Positions 1 to 36,292 of a stretch of 64,000 nucleotides of DNA are shown one piece after another. How positions within the stretch are numbered: the first letter of the stretch is position 1; every line of letters begins with the position of its first letter. Source of the DNA: Doris montereyensis (taxonomy: Eukaryota > Mollusca > Gastropoda > Nudibranchia > Dorididae); assembly GCA_037039925.1 (NCBI GenBank), contig JAXRKP010000022.1:592501-656500 (forward strand). The letters run 5' to 3'. The position numbers and the translations under genes are program-made. The notes under the pieces are model-generated. The model worked only from the letters and a program-made list of their open reading frames with translations, was not told where the DNA came from and searched no databases.

Positions 1-1775
1 ACATGTGTTACATCCTCTATTGCATCTTATAGTTTATTTTCCTTACAGACATGTGTTACATCCTCTATTGCATCTAATAGTTCATATTCCCTTACAGACA
101 TGTATCGTCACCCAATGTATCTAAGATTTCATTTCCCCTTACTGACATGTGTTACATCCTCTATTGCATCTTATAGTTCATATTCCCTTACTGACATGTG
201 TTACATCCTCTATTGCATCTTATAGTTTATTTTCCTTACAGACATGTGTTACATCCCTTAGTGCATCTAATAGTTCATTTTTCCTTACTCACATGTATTA
301 CATCCCTTATGCATGTAATAGTTCATTTTCCCTTACAGACATGTATTACATCCCTAGTGCATCTAAGAGTTCATGTTTCCTTTACTGTCATGTATTACAT
401 TCCCCCCCAATGCATCTAAGATTTCATTTCCCCTTACTGACCTGTGTTACATCCTCTATTGCATCTAATAGTTCATTCCCCATACTGACATGTGTTACAT
501 CCTCTATTGCATCTTTTATTTCCCCTTACTGACATGTGTGGCATCCTCTATTGCATCTTTTAGTTCATATTCCCTTACTGACATGTGTTACATCCTCTAT
601 TGCATCTAATAGTTCATACTCCTTACAGACATGTATTACATCCTCTATTGCATCTAATAGTTCATTTTTCCTTTACAGAGATGTGTTACATCTCCCAATG
701 CATCTAATAGTTCATTTTCTTAGAGACATGTGTTACATCCCCTAGTGCATCTAATAGTTCATTTTCCCTTACTCACATGCTATTACATCCCTTAGTGCAT
801 CTAATAGTTCATTTTCCTTACTCACATGTATTACATCCTTGTTTGTAATAGTTCATTTCCCTTACAGACATGTATTACATCTAAGTATCTAAGAGTTCAT
901 GTTTCCTTTACTGTCATGTATTACATCCCCCCCAATGCATCTAATAGTTCATTTTCCCTTACAGACATGTATTACATCTAGTGCATCTAAGAGTTTCATT
1001 TTCCCTTACAGACATGTGTTACATCTAATGCATCTAATGGTTCATTGTCCTTTACTGACCTGTGTTATATCCCTAGTGCATCTAAGAGTTCATTTTCCCT
1101 TACAGACATGTCTTATATCCCCTAGTGCATCTAATATTCATTTCCCTGACAGACATGTATTACATCCTTCAGTGCATCTATAATTGCATTTTCCTTACAG
1201 ACATGTATTACATCCCTAGTGCATCTACTTGTTCATTTTCCCTTACAGACATGTATTACATCCCCTAGTGCATCTACTTGTTCATTTTCCCTTACAGACA
1301 TGTATTACATCCCTAGTGCATCTACTTGTTCATTTTCCCTTACAACATGTATTACATCCCCTAGTGCATCTAATTGTTCATTTTCCCTTACAACATGTAT
1401 TACATCCTAGTGCATCTAATTGTTCATTTTCCCTACAGACATGTGTACATCCCTAGTGAATCTAGAGTTCATTTGTTCTTTATTGACATGTATTACATTC
1501 CCCCTGCACCCAATATTTCATTTTCCCTTACATACATTTGTACATCCCTAAGTGCATCTAAGAGAGTTCATTTTCCATGACAGACATGTATTATTTTAAT
1601 GCATCCAACAGTTCATTTTCCCTTACTGACATTTATTACATCCCCTAGTGCATCTAAGAGTTCATTTTCCTTACAGACATGTGTTACATCCTTAGTGCAT
1701 CTAATAGTTCATTTTCCCCTACAGACATGTATTACATCCTAGTTCATCTAACAGTTCATTTTTCCTTACTGACAT
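1..1775. repeat. minisatellite, block A, about 49 bp unit
   Basis: Tandem array of roughly 36 diverged copies. Each copy contains an ACATGTATTACATC-like core, then GTGCATCTAATAGTTC and a TTTTCCCTTACAG tail. It runs off the left edge of the window. Unit length wobbles by one or two bases, so short open frames appear by chance in several frames. No gene is seen in it. Confidence 0.95.
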
Positions 1776-2390
1776 GTGTTTATAACCAATGTATCTAAAA
1801 GTTCATTTTCGTTTACTGACATGTGTTCATAATCAATGTAATTAAAGAGTTTATTTTCGATTTTTACTGACATGTGTTCATAATCAATGTATCTAAAAGT
1901 TTATTTTCGTTTACTGACATGTGTTCATAATCAATCTATCTAAAGTTTATTTTCGTTTACTGACATGTGCTCATAATCAATGTATCTAAAAGTTTATTTT
2001 CGTTTACTGACATGTGTTCATAATCAATGTATCTAAAAGTTTATTTTCGTTTACTGACATGTGTTCATAATCAATGTATCTAAAGTTTATTTTCGTTTAC
2101 TGACATGTGTTCATAATCAATGTATCTAAAAGTTGTTTTCGTTTACTGACATGTGTTCATAATCAATGTATCTAAGAGTTTATTTTCGTTTATGACATGT
2201 GTCCACAACTTAATGTATCTAAAGTTTATTTTCGTTTACTGACATGTGTTCATAATCAATGTATCTAAAAGTTTATTTTCGTTTACTGACATGTGTTCAT
2301 AATCAATGTATCTAAAAGTTTATTTTCGTTTTACTGACATCTGTAGCAATGTATCTAAGAGTTTATTTTCGTTTACTGACATGTGTCCAT
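1776..2390. repeat. minisatellite, block B, about 47 bp unit
   Basis: About 13 copies of a related but distinct unit with the core CATGTGTTCATAATCAATG and the tail AGTTTATTTTCGTTTACTGA. Copies are much more alike than in block A. This suggests a recent local amplification inside the older array. Confidence 0.93.
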
Positions 2391-4424
2391 AACCCAATGT
2401 ATCTAATAGTTAACGTTTTCCCTTATTGACATGTGTCCATAATCCAATGTATCTAATAGTTAACGTTTTCCCTTACTGACATCTGTCCATAACCCAATGT
2501 ATCTAAATAGTTACCGTTTTCCCTTACTGACATGTGTCCATAACCCAATGCATCTAATAGTTAACGTTTTCCCTTTACTGACATGTGTCCATAACCCAAT
2601 GTATCAACGAGTTTATTTTCCTTATTGACATGAGTCCGTAACCCAATGCATCTAATAGCTAACGTTTTCCGTTACTGACATGTGTCCATAACCCAATGTA
2701 TCTAAGAGTTAACGTTTTCCCTTACTGACATGTGTCCATAACCCAATATATCTAATAGTTACCGTTTTTCCTTACTTACATGTGTCCATAACCCAATGTA
2801 TCTAAGAGTTAACGTTTTTCCTTACTGACATGTGTCCATAACCCAATGTATCTCATTATTAACGTTTTCCGTTACTGAAATGTGTCCATAACCCAATATA
2901 TCTGATAGCTAACGTTTCCCTTACGGACATGTGTCCATAACCTAATGCATCTAATAGTTAACGTTTTCCCTTACTAACATGTGTCCATAATCCAATGCAT
3001 CTAATAGTTAACGTTTCCTTACTGGACATGTGTCCGTAATCCAATGCATCTAATAGCTAACGTTTTCCTTTACTGACATGTGTCCATAATCCAATGCATC
3101 TAATAGTTAACGTTTTCCCTTACTTACATGTGTCCATAACCCAATGCATCTAATAGTTTACGTTTTCCCTTACTGACATGTGTCCATACCCCTAATGCAT
3201 CTAATAGTTAACGTTTTCCCTTACTGAGCATGTCCATATCCCAATGCATCTAATAGTTAACGTTTTTCCCTTACTTACATGTGTCCATAATCCAATATAT
3301 CTAATAGCTAACGTTTTCCTTACTGACATGTGTCCATAACTCAATGCATCTAATAGTTAACGTTTTCCCTTACTGACATGTGTCCATAATCCAATGCATC
3401 TAAGAGTTAACGTTTTCCCTTACTGACATGTGTCCATAACCCAATGCATCTAATAGTTAACGTTTTTCCTTACTTACATGTGTCCATAATCCAATGCATC
3501 TAATAGTTAACGTTTTCCCTTACTGACATGTGTCCATAACCCAATGCATCTAATAGTTAACGTTTTCCCTTACTGCCATGTGTCCCTAATCCAATGCATC
3601 TAATAGTTAACGTTTTCCCTTTACTGACATGTGTCCATAACCCAATGCATCTAATAGTTAACGTTTTCCCTTGCTGACATGTGTCCATAATCCAATATAT
3701 CTAATAGCTAACGTTTTCCCTTACTGACATGTGTCCATAACCCAATGCATCTAATAGTTAACGTTTTCCCTTGCTGACATGTGTCCATAATCCAATGCAT
3801 CTAATAAGCTAACGTTTTCCCTTACTGACATGTGTCCATCCAATGCATCTAATAGTTAACGTTTTCCTTACTGACATGTGTCCATAATCCAATGCATCTA
3901 ATAGTTAACGTTTTCCCTTACTGACATGTGTCCATAACCCAATGCATCTAATAGTTAACGTTTTCCCTTACTGACATGTGTCCATAATCAATGCATCTAA
4001 TAGTTAACGTTTTCCATACTTACATGTGTCCATAACCCAATGCATCTAATAGTTTACGTTTTCCCTTACTGACATGTGTCCATACCCCAATGCATCTAAT
4101 AGTTTACGTTTTCCTTACTGACATGTGTCCATACCCCAATGCATCTAATAGTTTACGTTTTCCCTTACTGACATGTGTCCCTAACCCAATGCATCTAATA
4201 GTTAACGTTTTCCCTTACTGACATGTGTCACATCACCCAATGCATCTAATAGTTTACGTTTTCCCTTACTGACATGTGTCCATACCCCAATGCATCTAAT
4301 AGTTAACGTTTTTCCCTTACTGACATGTGTCCATAACCCAATGCATCTAATAGTTAACGTTTTCCCTTATTGACATGTGTCCATAATCCAATGCATCTAA
4401 TAGCTAACGTTTTCCCTTACTGAT

Positions 4425-4452
<28 letters not shown>
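2391..4452. repeat. minisatellite, block C, 50 bp unit
   Basis: About 41 copies of a 50 bp unit with the core ATGTGTCCATAACCCAATG and the tail AGTTAACGTTTTCCC. The period can be read directly, for example between the identical blocks at 3361 and 3411. Almost every copy reads ATG-TGT-CCA-TAA and so cannot translate. The last copy differs (see the putative exon at 4425). Confidence 0.95.
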
Positions 4453-26455
<22,003 letters not shown>

Positions 26456-27178
26456 GTAAGTCAGAGATGATACAACTAGAGTGAATTATTTCATCATAGG
26501 TATACGTGTAAATTTTAAAAGAGAAGAATTTTGTGACATAGTACTTTCTACTAGGGTTATGACGCTTAGGGTGAAGGGGCGGGGGGGCGGACATTAAAAA
26601 AGATTGTGATCTGAAAGCATCACGTCTAAATGAAAACATAATGGTTATCTGAAAATAACTTTCTGCTGGGGAGATCTTAAACCTTTATTTTAAGTTTTGG
26701 GACATCGATAGACATAATTTGAAATTTGAACAAGTAGAATACAGACAAAGATTAATTTGTTGTTGGTATCCAGGCACAAGTGCAGACTCATCGATATTAC
26801 ATCGTCTATGCCGTTTGTTTCATTCAAAGTCCTTCTCAGCTTTTGGAGAGCTTACAGTAAAGCAGCCTGTCGGGTGCATCATCATATAACGCTCCGACAA
26901 GAGATGTATCTACCTATAGCTCGGTATTTACTCATACCTGAGTTGGTGGAGGAGTTTAATCAAGTAGTAGTGCATATATTAGACCATTAATCCATGTACA
27001 TAACTTACAGTATTATATTGAAGTATGATCATAGTCATAAAAAGTGCTGCTCTAAGTATACCTCTTATTTCTTCCCTCCTCCTGGACAAATCACATTGCC
27101 ACATCTTCTTGTTGGTTACGTTAATATGTATCTATTCTATTGCTACTAGATGTAGTTTCTGTATCTATCATGTCATCT
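26456..27178. other. stretch with no recognised gene
   Basis: Follows the last recognised astacin exon. No further protease domain, polyadenylation context or element could be assigned. Confidence 0.5.
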
Positions 27179-27179
27179 T

Positions 27180-27210
<31 letters not shown>

Positions 27211-27330
27211 TTATAATAATAAAAATAGTAATAAAAATGATAATAATGATAATAATAATAATAATGATAAAAATGATAAAAATGATAATAATGATAATAG
27301 TGATAATAACGATAATAATAATCAGAATGC

Positions 27331-27396
<66 letters not shown>

Positions 27397-28268
27397 GATA
27401 ATGATGATGATAAGGAGGAGGAAGAGGACAAGAACAAGAGAAGAAAGAAGAAGAAGGAAGAAGAAGAAGAAGAAGAAGAAGAAGAAGAAGAAGAAGAAGA
27501 AGAAGAAGAAGAAGAAGAAGAAGAAGAAGAAGAAGAAGAAGAAGAAAAAAGAAGAAGAAGAAGAAGAAGAAGAAGAAGAAGAAGAAGAAGAAGAAGAAGA
27601 AAAGAAGAAGAAGAAGAAGAAGAAGAAGAAGAAGAAGGAAGAAGAAGAAGAAGAAGAAGAAGAAGGAGAAGAAGAAGAAAGAAGAAAAGAAGAGAAAGAA
27701 GAAGAAAGAGAAAGAAAGAAAGAAGAAAGAAGAAGAAAGAAAGAAGAAGAAGAAAAGAAGAAGAAGAAGAAGAAGAAGAAGAAGAAGAAGAAGAAGAAGA
27801 AGAAGAAGAAGAAGAAGAAGAAGAAGAAGAAGAAGAAGAAGAAGAAGAAAGAAGAAGAAGAAGAAGAAGAAGAAGAAGAAGAAGAAGAAGAAGAAAGAAG
27901 ACGAAGAAGAAGAAGAAGAAGAAGAAGAAGAAGAAGAAGAAGAAGAAGAAGAAGAAGAAGAAGAAGAAGAAGAAGAAGAAGAAGAAGAGAAGAAGAAAGA
28001 AGGAGAAGAAGAAGAAGAAGGAGAAGAAGAAGAAGAAGAAGAAGAAGAAGAAGAAGAAGAAGAAGAAGAAGAAGAAGAAGAAGAAGAAGAAGAAGAAGAA
28101 GAAGAAGAAGAAGAAGAAGAAGAAGAAGAAGAAGAAGAAGAAGAAGAAGAAGAAGAAGAAAGAAGAAGAAGAAGAAGAAGAAGAAGAAAAGAAGAAGAAG
28201 AAGAAGAAGAAGAAGAAGAAGAAGAAGAAGAAGAAGAAGAAGAAGAAGAAGAAGAAGAAGAAGAAGAA
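27179..28268. repeat. (AAT)n passing into a long (GAA)n tract
   Basis: AAT/GAT trinucleotides to about 27400, then about 850 bp of almost pure GAA on the plus strand with sporadic single-base interruptions. All Lys/Glu/Arg and Phe/Ser/Leu frames here are products of the repeat. Confidence 0.98.
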
Positions 28269-29762
28269 GGATCTTGCTATCACGATTGGAACACCAATTT
28301 GGAATCAACTTTGAGACTGCCCTCAGATGCTTCGATACCTACCTTCATGAGTAAAAGAACACAATCGGTATTGATTGACTCTTCGAGATTATCGCCTTTA
28401 AAACTTCAACAGGGTCTTCCCAAGGGTCTATCCTTGGTCCAGTTCTCTGCTCTCTACACCACCCCATTAGCTGACATAATTGAGAGGCATAACATCAAAT
28501 ATGCATACCACACTCAACTACACATACCCCTGAGCACCAGCAATCATGACTAAGCATCATTCAGATTTGTTTCTTATCTTGTCAGTGATTGCACCACACA
28601 TATTCAGACTTGGATGACAGAAAACAGACTTAGATTAAATGGAGATGAAACAGATATAATTGTCTTTGGAACGCATTACATCGCTCAAAACTAATAATGC
28701 ATGGAATGTAAATATTTGTAATTCACATATTGAAATTTCACTAAAATGCTGTTAAGAATTTAGACTTTCTTCTTGATCCTCATCTCACAATAGAGAAGCA
28801 AATTAATAAAATATTCAAACATCTATGTTCCATCTTAAGACTATTAGCAGAATCAGATATTTTATTGATGAGGATGCTGCTAAACTTTTGATAAATGCCT
28901 TTGTAACCAGTAGATTGGATTACTGCATGTTCAAAAAACTCCAAATGCAATTTTACACAAATTTGTCTGTTGGATTATGTCAAAACAACATCTATCTAAA
29001 CTAACAAAAGATGCCATTGAAAATTATGCAGCAAGAAATATCTGTTTAAATCGAGCTTAAATAACATCAACATCACATTACCACAAGTAAACCTTCAAAG
29101 ACCTCCATTGGTTGCCAGTCAGAGAGAGAAATGACTTTAAAGTCTTTTGCATGACTTTCTTAAATAATTAATCTAAACGAACTTTTAGCCCCCTATTTTA
29201 AACCTAGAGTCTTGAGATTTAATAATAGTAACTATCTTTGTATACCCCGTACATCGACTCGTTTTGGTGAGAAAGTTTTTTCTGTGTGTGTACCTCAACT
29301 GTGGAATGGTCTGAGGAAGTAGATAAAACCCAGATTTTTTGAAGAGGGCATATAATGCTTAGCGTCTTTTTTCAGCCTTTAATGATCGTTGTTTTTGTTA
29401 CCAGCTTATATTTATAATAAATCTTTTGATTATGTCTATGCGCATTATATATCTCGTGTCTCTTGTAAGAATGCTCTATTCATTGACTATTTTACTATTT
29501 CATTGTATCTATCTTTTTTAGCTTAATGTATTATTTACAATGTATCTTTTAGGTTTCGTGGTCATGTTCTACTCTTTGTATGTTTTAAGATTGTTGTATT
29601 ATTTGAATCTTTTTTGAGTCGACTCTTAAACCCTTCTATTTTAGGATAATCATATAATACATTTGGACTCTTTTAAATATCATGTTCTATGACCATTATA
29701 TTTTATTTATGTTGTATTGTATGCTATTGTGAGGCGCTTTGAGTTCTTTTTGAGAAAAATAG
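28268..29762 (+). mobile_element. CR1/L2-like LINE remnant (reverse transcriptase to 3' end)
   Basis: Begins at the edge of the GAA tract with LLSRLEHQFGI and ALRCFDTYL. Then come KRTQSVLIDSSRLSPL, LQQGLPKGLSL (usual QGVPQGSVLGP), YTTPLADIIERHNIKY, degenerated YADDTQLY, ISRIRYFIDEDAAKLLINAF, SRLDYC and LHWLPV. The 3' end has AGGCGCTTTGAG, common near the end of such LINEs. The frame is broken many times and the 5' part is absent. No gene is seen here besides the element. Confidence 0.8.
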
Positions 29763-31180
29763 AAATATATATGACATAGTATATATATATATATATAGAT
29801 CTTGTTAATATCATTTCATTGACATGGTATCTATATATATACGTGTCAATATATATACTTATATAATATCATTTCATTGACATGGTATCGAACAGGTCGA
29901 GCCAACTCATAATGGCACGTGTCGGCCAATCTTGTTAATATATTTCATTGATATATATATATCGATACCATGCCTGTAAACACAGATGATTATGATAACA
30001 CATCTTTTTTAATATCATTAGGTTACTGGGTATATAGATACAATCGATACCATGGTAAACACAGATGATTATGATAGCTCTTTTAACATTCTATTTCCCA
30101 ACCAATTCAACGATGAACTTCACTATAGGTTATGGGTACAGAGTGATATCGAAATTACCGGTACAGTATTCGATGCTTAGGGATGGGCGGGCTTTTCATT
30201 CAGATCTAACGACCGAAAATGAAGGAAGAGGTAAACAATAACAATAACAATAAAACGGTTCGTCAGGCAAAAATAATTTTCCCAACCAATTAAATTAAAA
30301 TATATATATATATCATAGTTAACATGACTGATCTTGTTAATATGATTTCATTGACAACGTGGTTCCCGAGCTAAGAGTGGTGAACATTTGAGATGTACAT
30401 TTCAAAAAAATATCGATATAATATAGTGTCAGACAATTTTGTTAATATATTTCGGTATGAACACTGTTCACCTAGCGAGTGTCTATGAAATGAAAACACC
30501 TGAACAGCGGCTTCCATTCTTTGAACTTTAAAAAAAAATACCAATAACGGTGAAAGTTATCGATGAAACGAGAGGTGTACCCGAATGAACACAATAATCG
30601 ATATGATAGCAACATGCAACAAAATTAGACGTGAAACTGTTTCATTACACGTTACTGATACAATTTCCACCTAACCTTTTAAAAAAAAGTCACTTACAAT
30701 TCTCGATAAAACACACTAAACAAAGTAGACCTGCTCATTTGTCGAGTAAAAAAAAAAAGTGAGTTCCAAATCGTTACATTTTAGCATAGTAATATATTCG
30801 ACTTTTTTCCTCATGACCTCATTATTGTAATTAAGTCAGTCAAACATGTTGCAGACGGACCTGGTTCAATAATTTAACTCCCACTGATTTATTATCTAAA
30901 CCTCGTGATTGAAATAATAACAACAATAATTATTTGAAATATCAACAGATAATAATAATAATAATAATAATAATGATTTCTTTCGGCGCATCGAGCAATA
31001 AAATACACACATGCGCAAACGTATTCTGTCAGATTATATTTCTCTTGACTCTACCCGTTGTCTACGAGCTTTCATTAGGTATAATTATACGTACTCACAC
31101 TTACTTTAGATCAATATCTAAGCACTCGGATTATCTTATGGAAAGTAAAACTATACATGGGTGTGTGTATGTCGGTGTGT
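29763..31180. other. AT-rich stretch with no recognised gene
   Basis: Contains repeated TTGTTAATATCATTTCATTG words and several TA runs (29780-29990). No coding exon was recognised. Part of it recurs near 38.2 kb (see findings). Confidence 0.5.
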
Positions 31181-31183
31181 GTA

Positions 31184-31590
<407 letters not shown>

Positions 31591-32039
31591 GTACGTGTGT
31601 GTGTGTGTGTAATAATAAGAATAATAGATAATAAGATAGATAGATGGGATAGATAGATAGAGGGTCGTGAAATTTACGAAAATCTGATCAGAGAGTAAAA
31701 GAAAGGTTCGTTCATATTTCTCTGCGAATTAAGTCAACATTTAAAAAAAAAGACTGAGGGAGAGATTAATACTCTATAATCCTCAAAAAGCGTCTTTTTG
31801 GGATATAGATGCTGAGCAATGTAATCTAACATGTGATTCATTAGAATTTAGAAAATCTGTAATCATCGTTAAAAGAGAGAAATAAAAGGTTCGTTCATAT
31901 CTATTAAGGATTTAATAAAATTCGAATAACAATTATTAATACTCATTGTCTTACTGTCTAAGTATTTTCGTGTCTGCCGAAAATCTGTAATGTGTAATAG
32001 CAAGTAATAATAATAAGGACAACCAATTCCATCTTTTTA

Positions 32040-32213
32040 TCTGCCAGCAATAATAAGTAATAATAATAATAAAAATAATAATAATAAAATTAATAATAAT
32101 AATCCCAAACACGATGATAATAATAATAATAATAATGGTAATAATAATAATAATGTAATGATATTCCCTTTTTAATGATAATAATAATCGTATAATAATA
32201 TAATAAGATAATA

Positions 32214-32256
<43 letters not shown>

Positions 32257-32500
32257 TAATAATAATAACAAGAATAATAATAATAATAATAAGACGCTAA
32301 TAACGTTATAATTTATAATAACGACGTTTAAAACAATAATTGTCTTAATAATAATAATTGTAATAATGATGGTAATAGTAATAATATAATAATAATAATA
32401 GCCAATAATAATGAGTGTTTACGATGACCTAATAATAATACTAATAATGACTTAATAATAAAGGTATAAAAATAATAATAATAATAAGTAATAATAATAA
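32040..32500. repeat. (AAT)n-rich region
   Basis: AAT trinucleotides mixed with degenerate variants. It blends into the 70 bp array, whose first units are interrupted by AAT runs. Confidence 0.9.
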
Positions 32501-32504
32501 TAAT

Positions 32505-34265
32505 AATATATAATGGTACAGTGGTAAAGGAACTGGTGTTACTGTAACTTTGACTTTGTAATAATAGGTATAATGGTAATAATAGTGGTAATAGGAATAA
32601 TAAAGTTGGTTACTGTAGCTTTGACTTTGTAATAAAGGTAATTGGTGGTAAGTGGTAATAATAATAATAATAATAATAATAACGACTTTGTTATCAAGGT
32701 ATATTAATGCTATAGTAACTGGTAAGGCTGTGTTACTGTAGCTTTGACTTTGTTATAAAGGTATATTGGTGGTATAGTGGTAAAGGAATAATAAGGCTGT
32801 GTTACTGTACCTACGACTTTGTTATCAAGGTATATTGGTGGTATAGTGATATGTGAACTGGTAAAGGTGTGTTACTGTAGCTTTGACTTTGTAATAAAAG
32901 GTATATTGGTAGTATAGTGGTAAAGGAACTGGTAAGGCTGTGTTACTGTAGCTTTGACTTTGTTATAAAGGTATATTGGTGGTATAGTGGTGTGTGAACT
33001 GGTAAGGTTGTGTTACTATAGCTTTGACTTTGTTATAAAGGTACATCAAGTGTAACAGTGGTATGGGAATATGGTAAGGCTGCGTTACTGTAGCTTTGAC
33101 TTTGTTATAAAGGTATATTGGTGGTACATTGGTATAGGAACTGGTAAGGTTGTGTTACTGTACCTGTGACTTTATTATAAAGGTATATTGATGGTACAGT
33201 GGTATAGGAACTGGTAAGGCTGTGTTACTATACCTGTGACTTTGTTATCATGGTATATTGGTGCTATAGTAACTGGTAAGGCTAATAATAATTATAATAA
33301 TAATAATAATAATGACTTTGTTATAAAGGTATATTGGTGGTATAGTGGTAAAGGAACTGGTAAGAGCTGTGTTACTGTACCTACGGGGACTTTGTTATTG
33401 GTGGTATAGTGATATGTGAACTGGTAAAGCTGTGTTACTGTAGCTTTGACTTTGTTATAAAGGTATATTGGTGGTATAATGGTAAAAGAACTGGTAAAGC
33501 TGCGTTACCGGAGCTTTGACTTTGTAATAAAGGTATATTGGTAGTATAGTGGTAAAGGAACTGGTAAGGCTGTGTTACTATACCTGTGACTTTGTTATAA
33601 AGGTATATTGGTCGTATAGTGGTGCGTGAACTGGTAAGGTTGTGTTACTGTAGCTTTGACTTTGTTATAAAGGTATATCAGTGGTACAGTGGTATAGGAA
33701 CTGGTAAGGCTGCGTTACTGTAGCTTTGACTTTGTTATAAAGGTATATTGGTTGTACAGTGGTATAGGAACTGGTAAGGTTGTGTTACTGTACCTGTGAC
33801 TTTGTTATAAATGTATATTGGTTGTATAGTGGTATGTGAACTGGTAAGGCTGTGTAACTGTACCTGTGACTTTGTTATAAATGTATATTGATCGTATAGT
33901 GGAATATGAACTGGTGAGGCTGTGTTATTGTACCTGTGTCTTTGTTTTAAAAGTATATCGGTGGTATAGAGGTATAAGCAGGGAAAGGAAGGCCTGTCTT
34001 ATGTTACCTTTGTCTTTGTTATCAAAGTATATCGGTGGTATAGAAGTATAGCAAGAGAGAGAGGCCTTTGTTACTGTACTTCTATCTTTTCTATAAAAGT
34101 ATATAGGTGGTATAGAGGTAAAGGCATTGGTAAGGCCCGCATTATTGTACCTGTGTCTTGGATATAAAAGTATACTCGTGATATAGATGTATAAGGACAA
34201 GTCATTGAGGATGTCTTAATGTACCTGTATTTTTGCTACGAAGGTATACTGTTTGGTGGCGATGG
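32505..34265. repeat. minisatellite, about 70 bp unit
   Basis: About 24 copies with the cores GTATATTGGTGGTATAGTGG, GGAACTGGTAAGGCTGTG and CTTTGACTTTGTTATAAAG. Copies diverge toward the 3' end. AAT runs interrupt it at 32660-32685 and 33285-33315. Confidence 0.94.
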
Positions 34266-35880
34266 TGGTATAGAATATGTTGTTAAAAACAATTGCAAGT
34301 CTTAATTTCTGACCTTGAAACTTTAAAACTTACAAAAAAAAACAAAACCCTATAACAAACACAACATTGGCTTTGTTTTACCGGTAGTCACAAGTCCTGT
34401 TTTCCTCCACTGTAGCTAGCTCTAGCTCATTATCTCCGTTGCCCCCCCACCTCCTCCTCATAGCCTCATACTCGTCATTTGACAATAACAAAGTGATGCC
34501 CAATTAGGGTAAATTGGATTCTACAACATGTTTAAAGTTATGTTAATTTATGCACATGACGTATTCTGTCTCTTCTTTAGTTGGCGTTTGAGTGACAGTC
34601 TGATATTTTACCTTGCTCGTGTTTATTTATAGACCTATTTGAGTATAGTGTGCATTCTCCTCTAGTCAAATTTCATTAACATCTACCTCGTCTACCATAT
34701 CCGGTATTCTCAGGATGACTTAAGAGGAAACAGCAAGATGAAAGTTAAGTATAAGAATGAAAGATAATAAGTAGGATCTACCAGTACCGCCCTTTGAAGA
34801 CAGATTTTAAAGTTGACAGACTTCTAGTGCCAACTCTGCGATACTGAGTAGTAGTAGTAGCTGGTGGAAAAATCCTTTGGTATTTTTGGGAGTCTAATAT
34901 TACGACAGAATGGAACATAGTTGTGCCTTCTAGCTATAAAAATCAGTACATGTTGTCTGCTTTTCATTCGTTTGCTCATGTGGGGAATGACTTCGAATTC
35001 ACCCTGTTTCTGGACAACCACTAGTGGCATGTCTTTATTAAGGATACAAGTTTTTTCCTTCTCGTTTGTATATTTAATTGTGATTCACATCCATTCTTAG
35101 TTTTATTGTTTGTTTGAATAATTTTTTTTGGTAAGGTTTTAAAAAAAAAAGTTTGTATGATAATGGCTCCCTATAAATAACCTTTTTAATAAAAAGAATT
35201 GTTCACATGCATAACAAGTGTTGTCGATCTGCTTTTAATAACATAACTATTTAGTGACCTCCTTTTTTATCGTCCGTCTCCGATAGGACCAATTGTTGAT
35301 CGGCCTACCTGGACCATGGTTTTACTCGAGAAAAAAAAACCCTCTAGAGAATATTTCAACCTGTCGGACACGAACCCTAGTGTAAAATGAGCCATTTAAA
35401 ATTTTGCATGTTGAGAATGCGTGACACCTTGCCCCTGAACTCAGAGAGCCCCCACTGTAATGGAAGGAATGCCATACCATTATGTTCAGGTCAAAAAGAA
35501 AACGGTGTAATGAAAATTATTTTTTTTGAGAAAAGGCCGGTCAAGATTGATTGAAGCTCTAATCGGCTCTTTGACACACACACACAGACACACACACAGA
35601 CACACACACACACACAAACACAAGTAGAATCAGCAGTCGTGAAAAGATTTTTTTTAAATCACCTTCTGTTTACCCAAAATAAATTAAGTTAAATATGAGA
35701 CAAGACATTCAGAGAAATAATAAATAAAAGACAGGATACTCAGATAGAAAGGTAGATTAACAAATTAATAGTAATAGATAGATATGTCAATGTCAAAAAT
35801 TGGAAAGGCAGAGAGTTTATTTGTTTCATTAGAATTTACCTATCCACCATATACTGGTGATCTCAGGGTTAATTAACATA
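34266..35880. other. stretch with no recognised gene
   Basis: Holds a family D repeat fragment at about 35255-35320, a (CA)n run at 35574-35620 and another family D fragment near 35838-35870. No exon could be supported. Confidence 0.5.
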
Positions 35881-35887
35881 AATCATA

Positions 35888-35928
35888 GATATATATATAT
35901 AGACAGATAGATAGATAGATAGATAACC

Positions 35929-35988
<60 letters not shown>

Positions 35989-36056
35989 CAAGATAGATAG
36001 ATAGATATAGATATATAGATAGATAGATAGATAGCTAAATAGATAGATAGATAGAA
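35888..36056. repeat. (TAGA)n microsatellite
   Basis: GATA/TAGA tetranucleotides with minor interruptions. Confidence 0.96.
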
Positions 36057-36292
36057 ATAAACAGACGCAAACCAACTTGATTTAAAACCCACACAGAGGA
36101 AAAACGAAGCAAGAGATAAAATCAACTTCATGCATTGCTCAATGAAAAGTTTGAGTGATGGACATTTACATAGTTTTAATATGCAAATCGTTGAATTTAA
36201 ATTTACATCCGCCACGTGTGTGTTTTCAGATTGTCAGATCAAGCTCCGTAACTTTTCATCAGCTATCGATAATAATAACAATTATTGGATAG

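Noticed and set aside
27140..28354. 404-codon Lys/Glu/Arg frame and the opposite Leu/Phe/Ser frames
   Set aside because: Translation of the GAA and AAT microsatellites.
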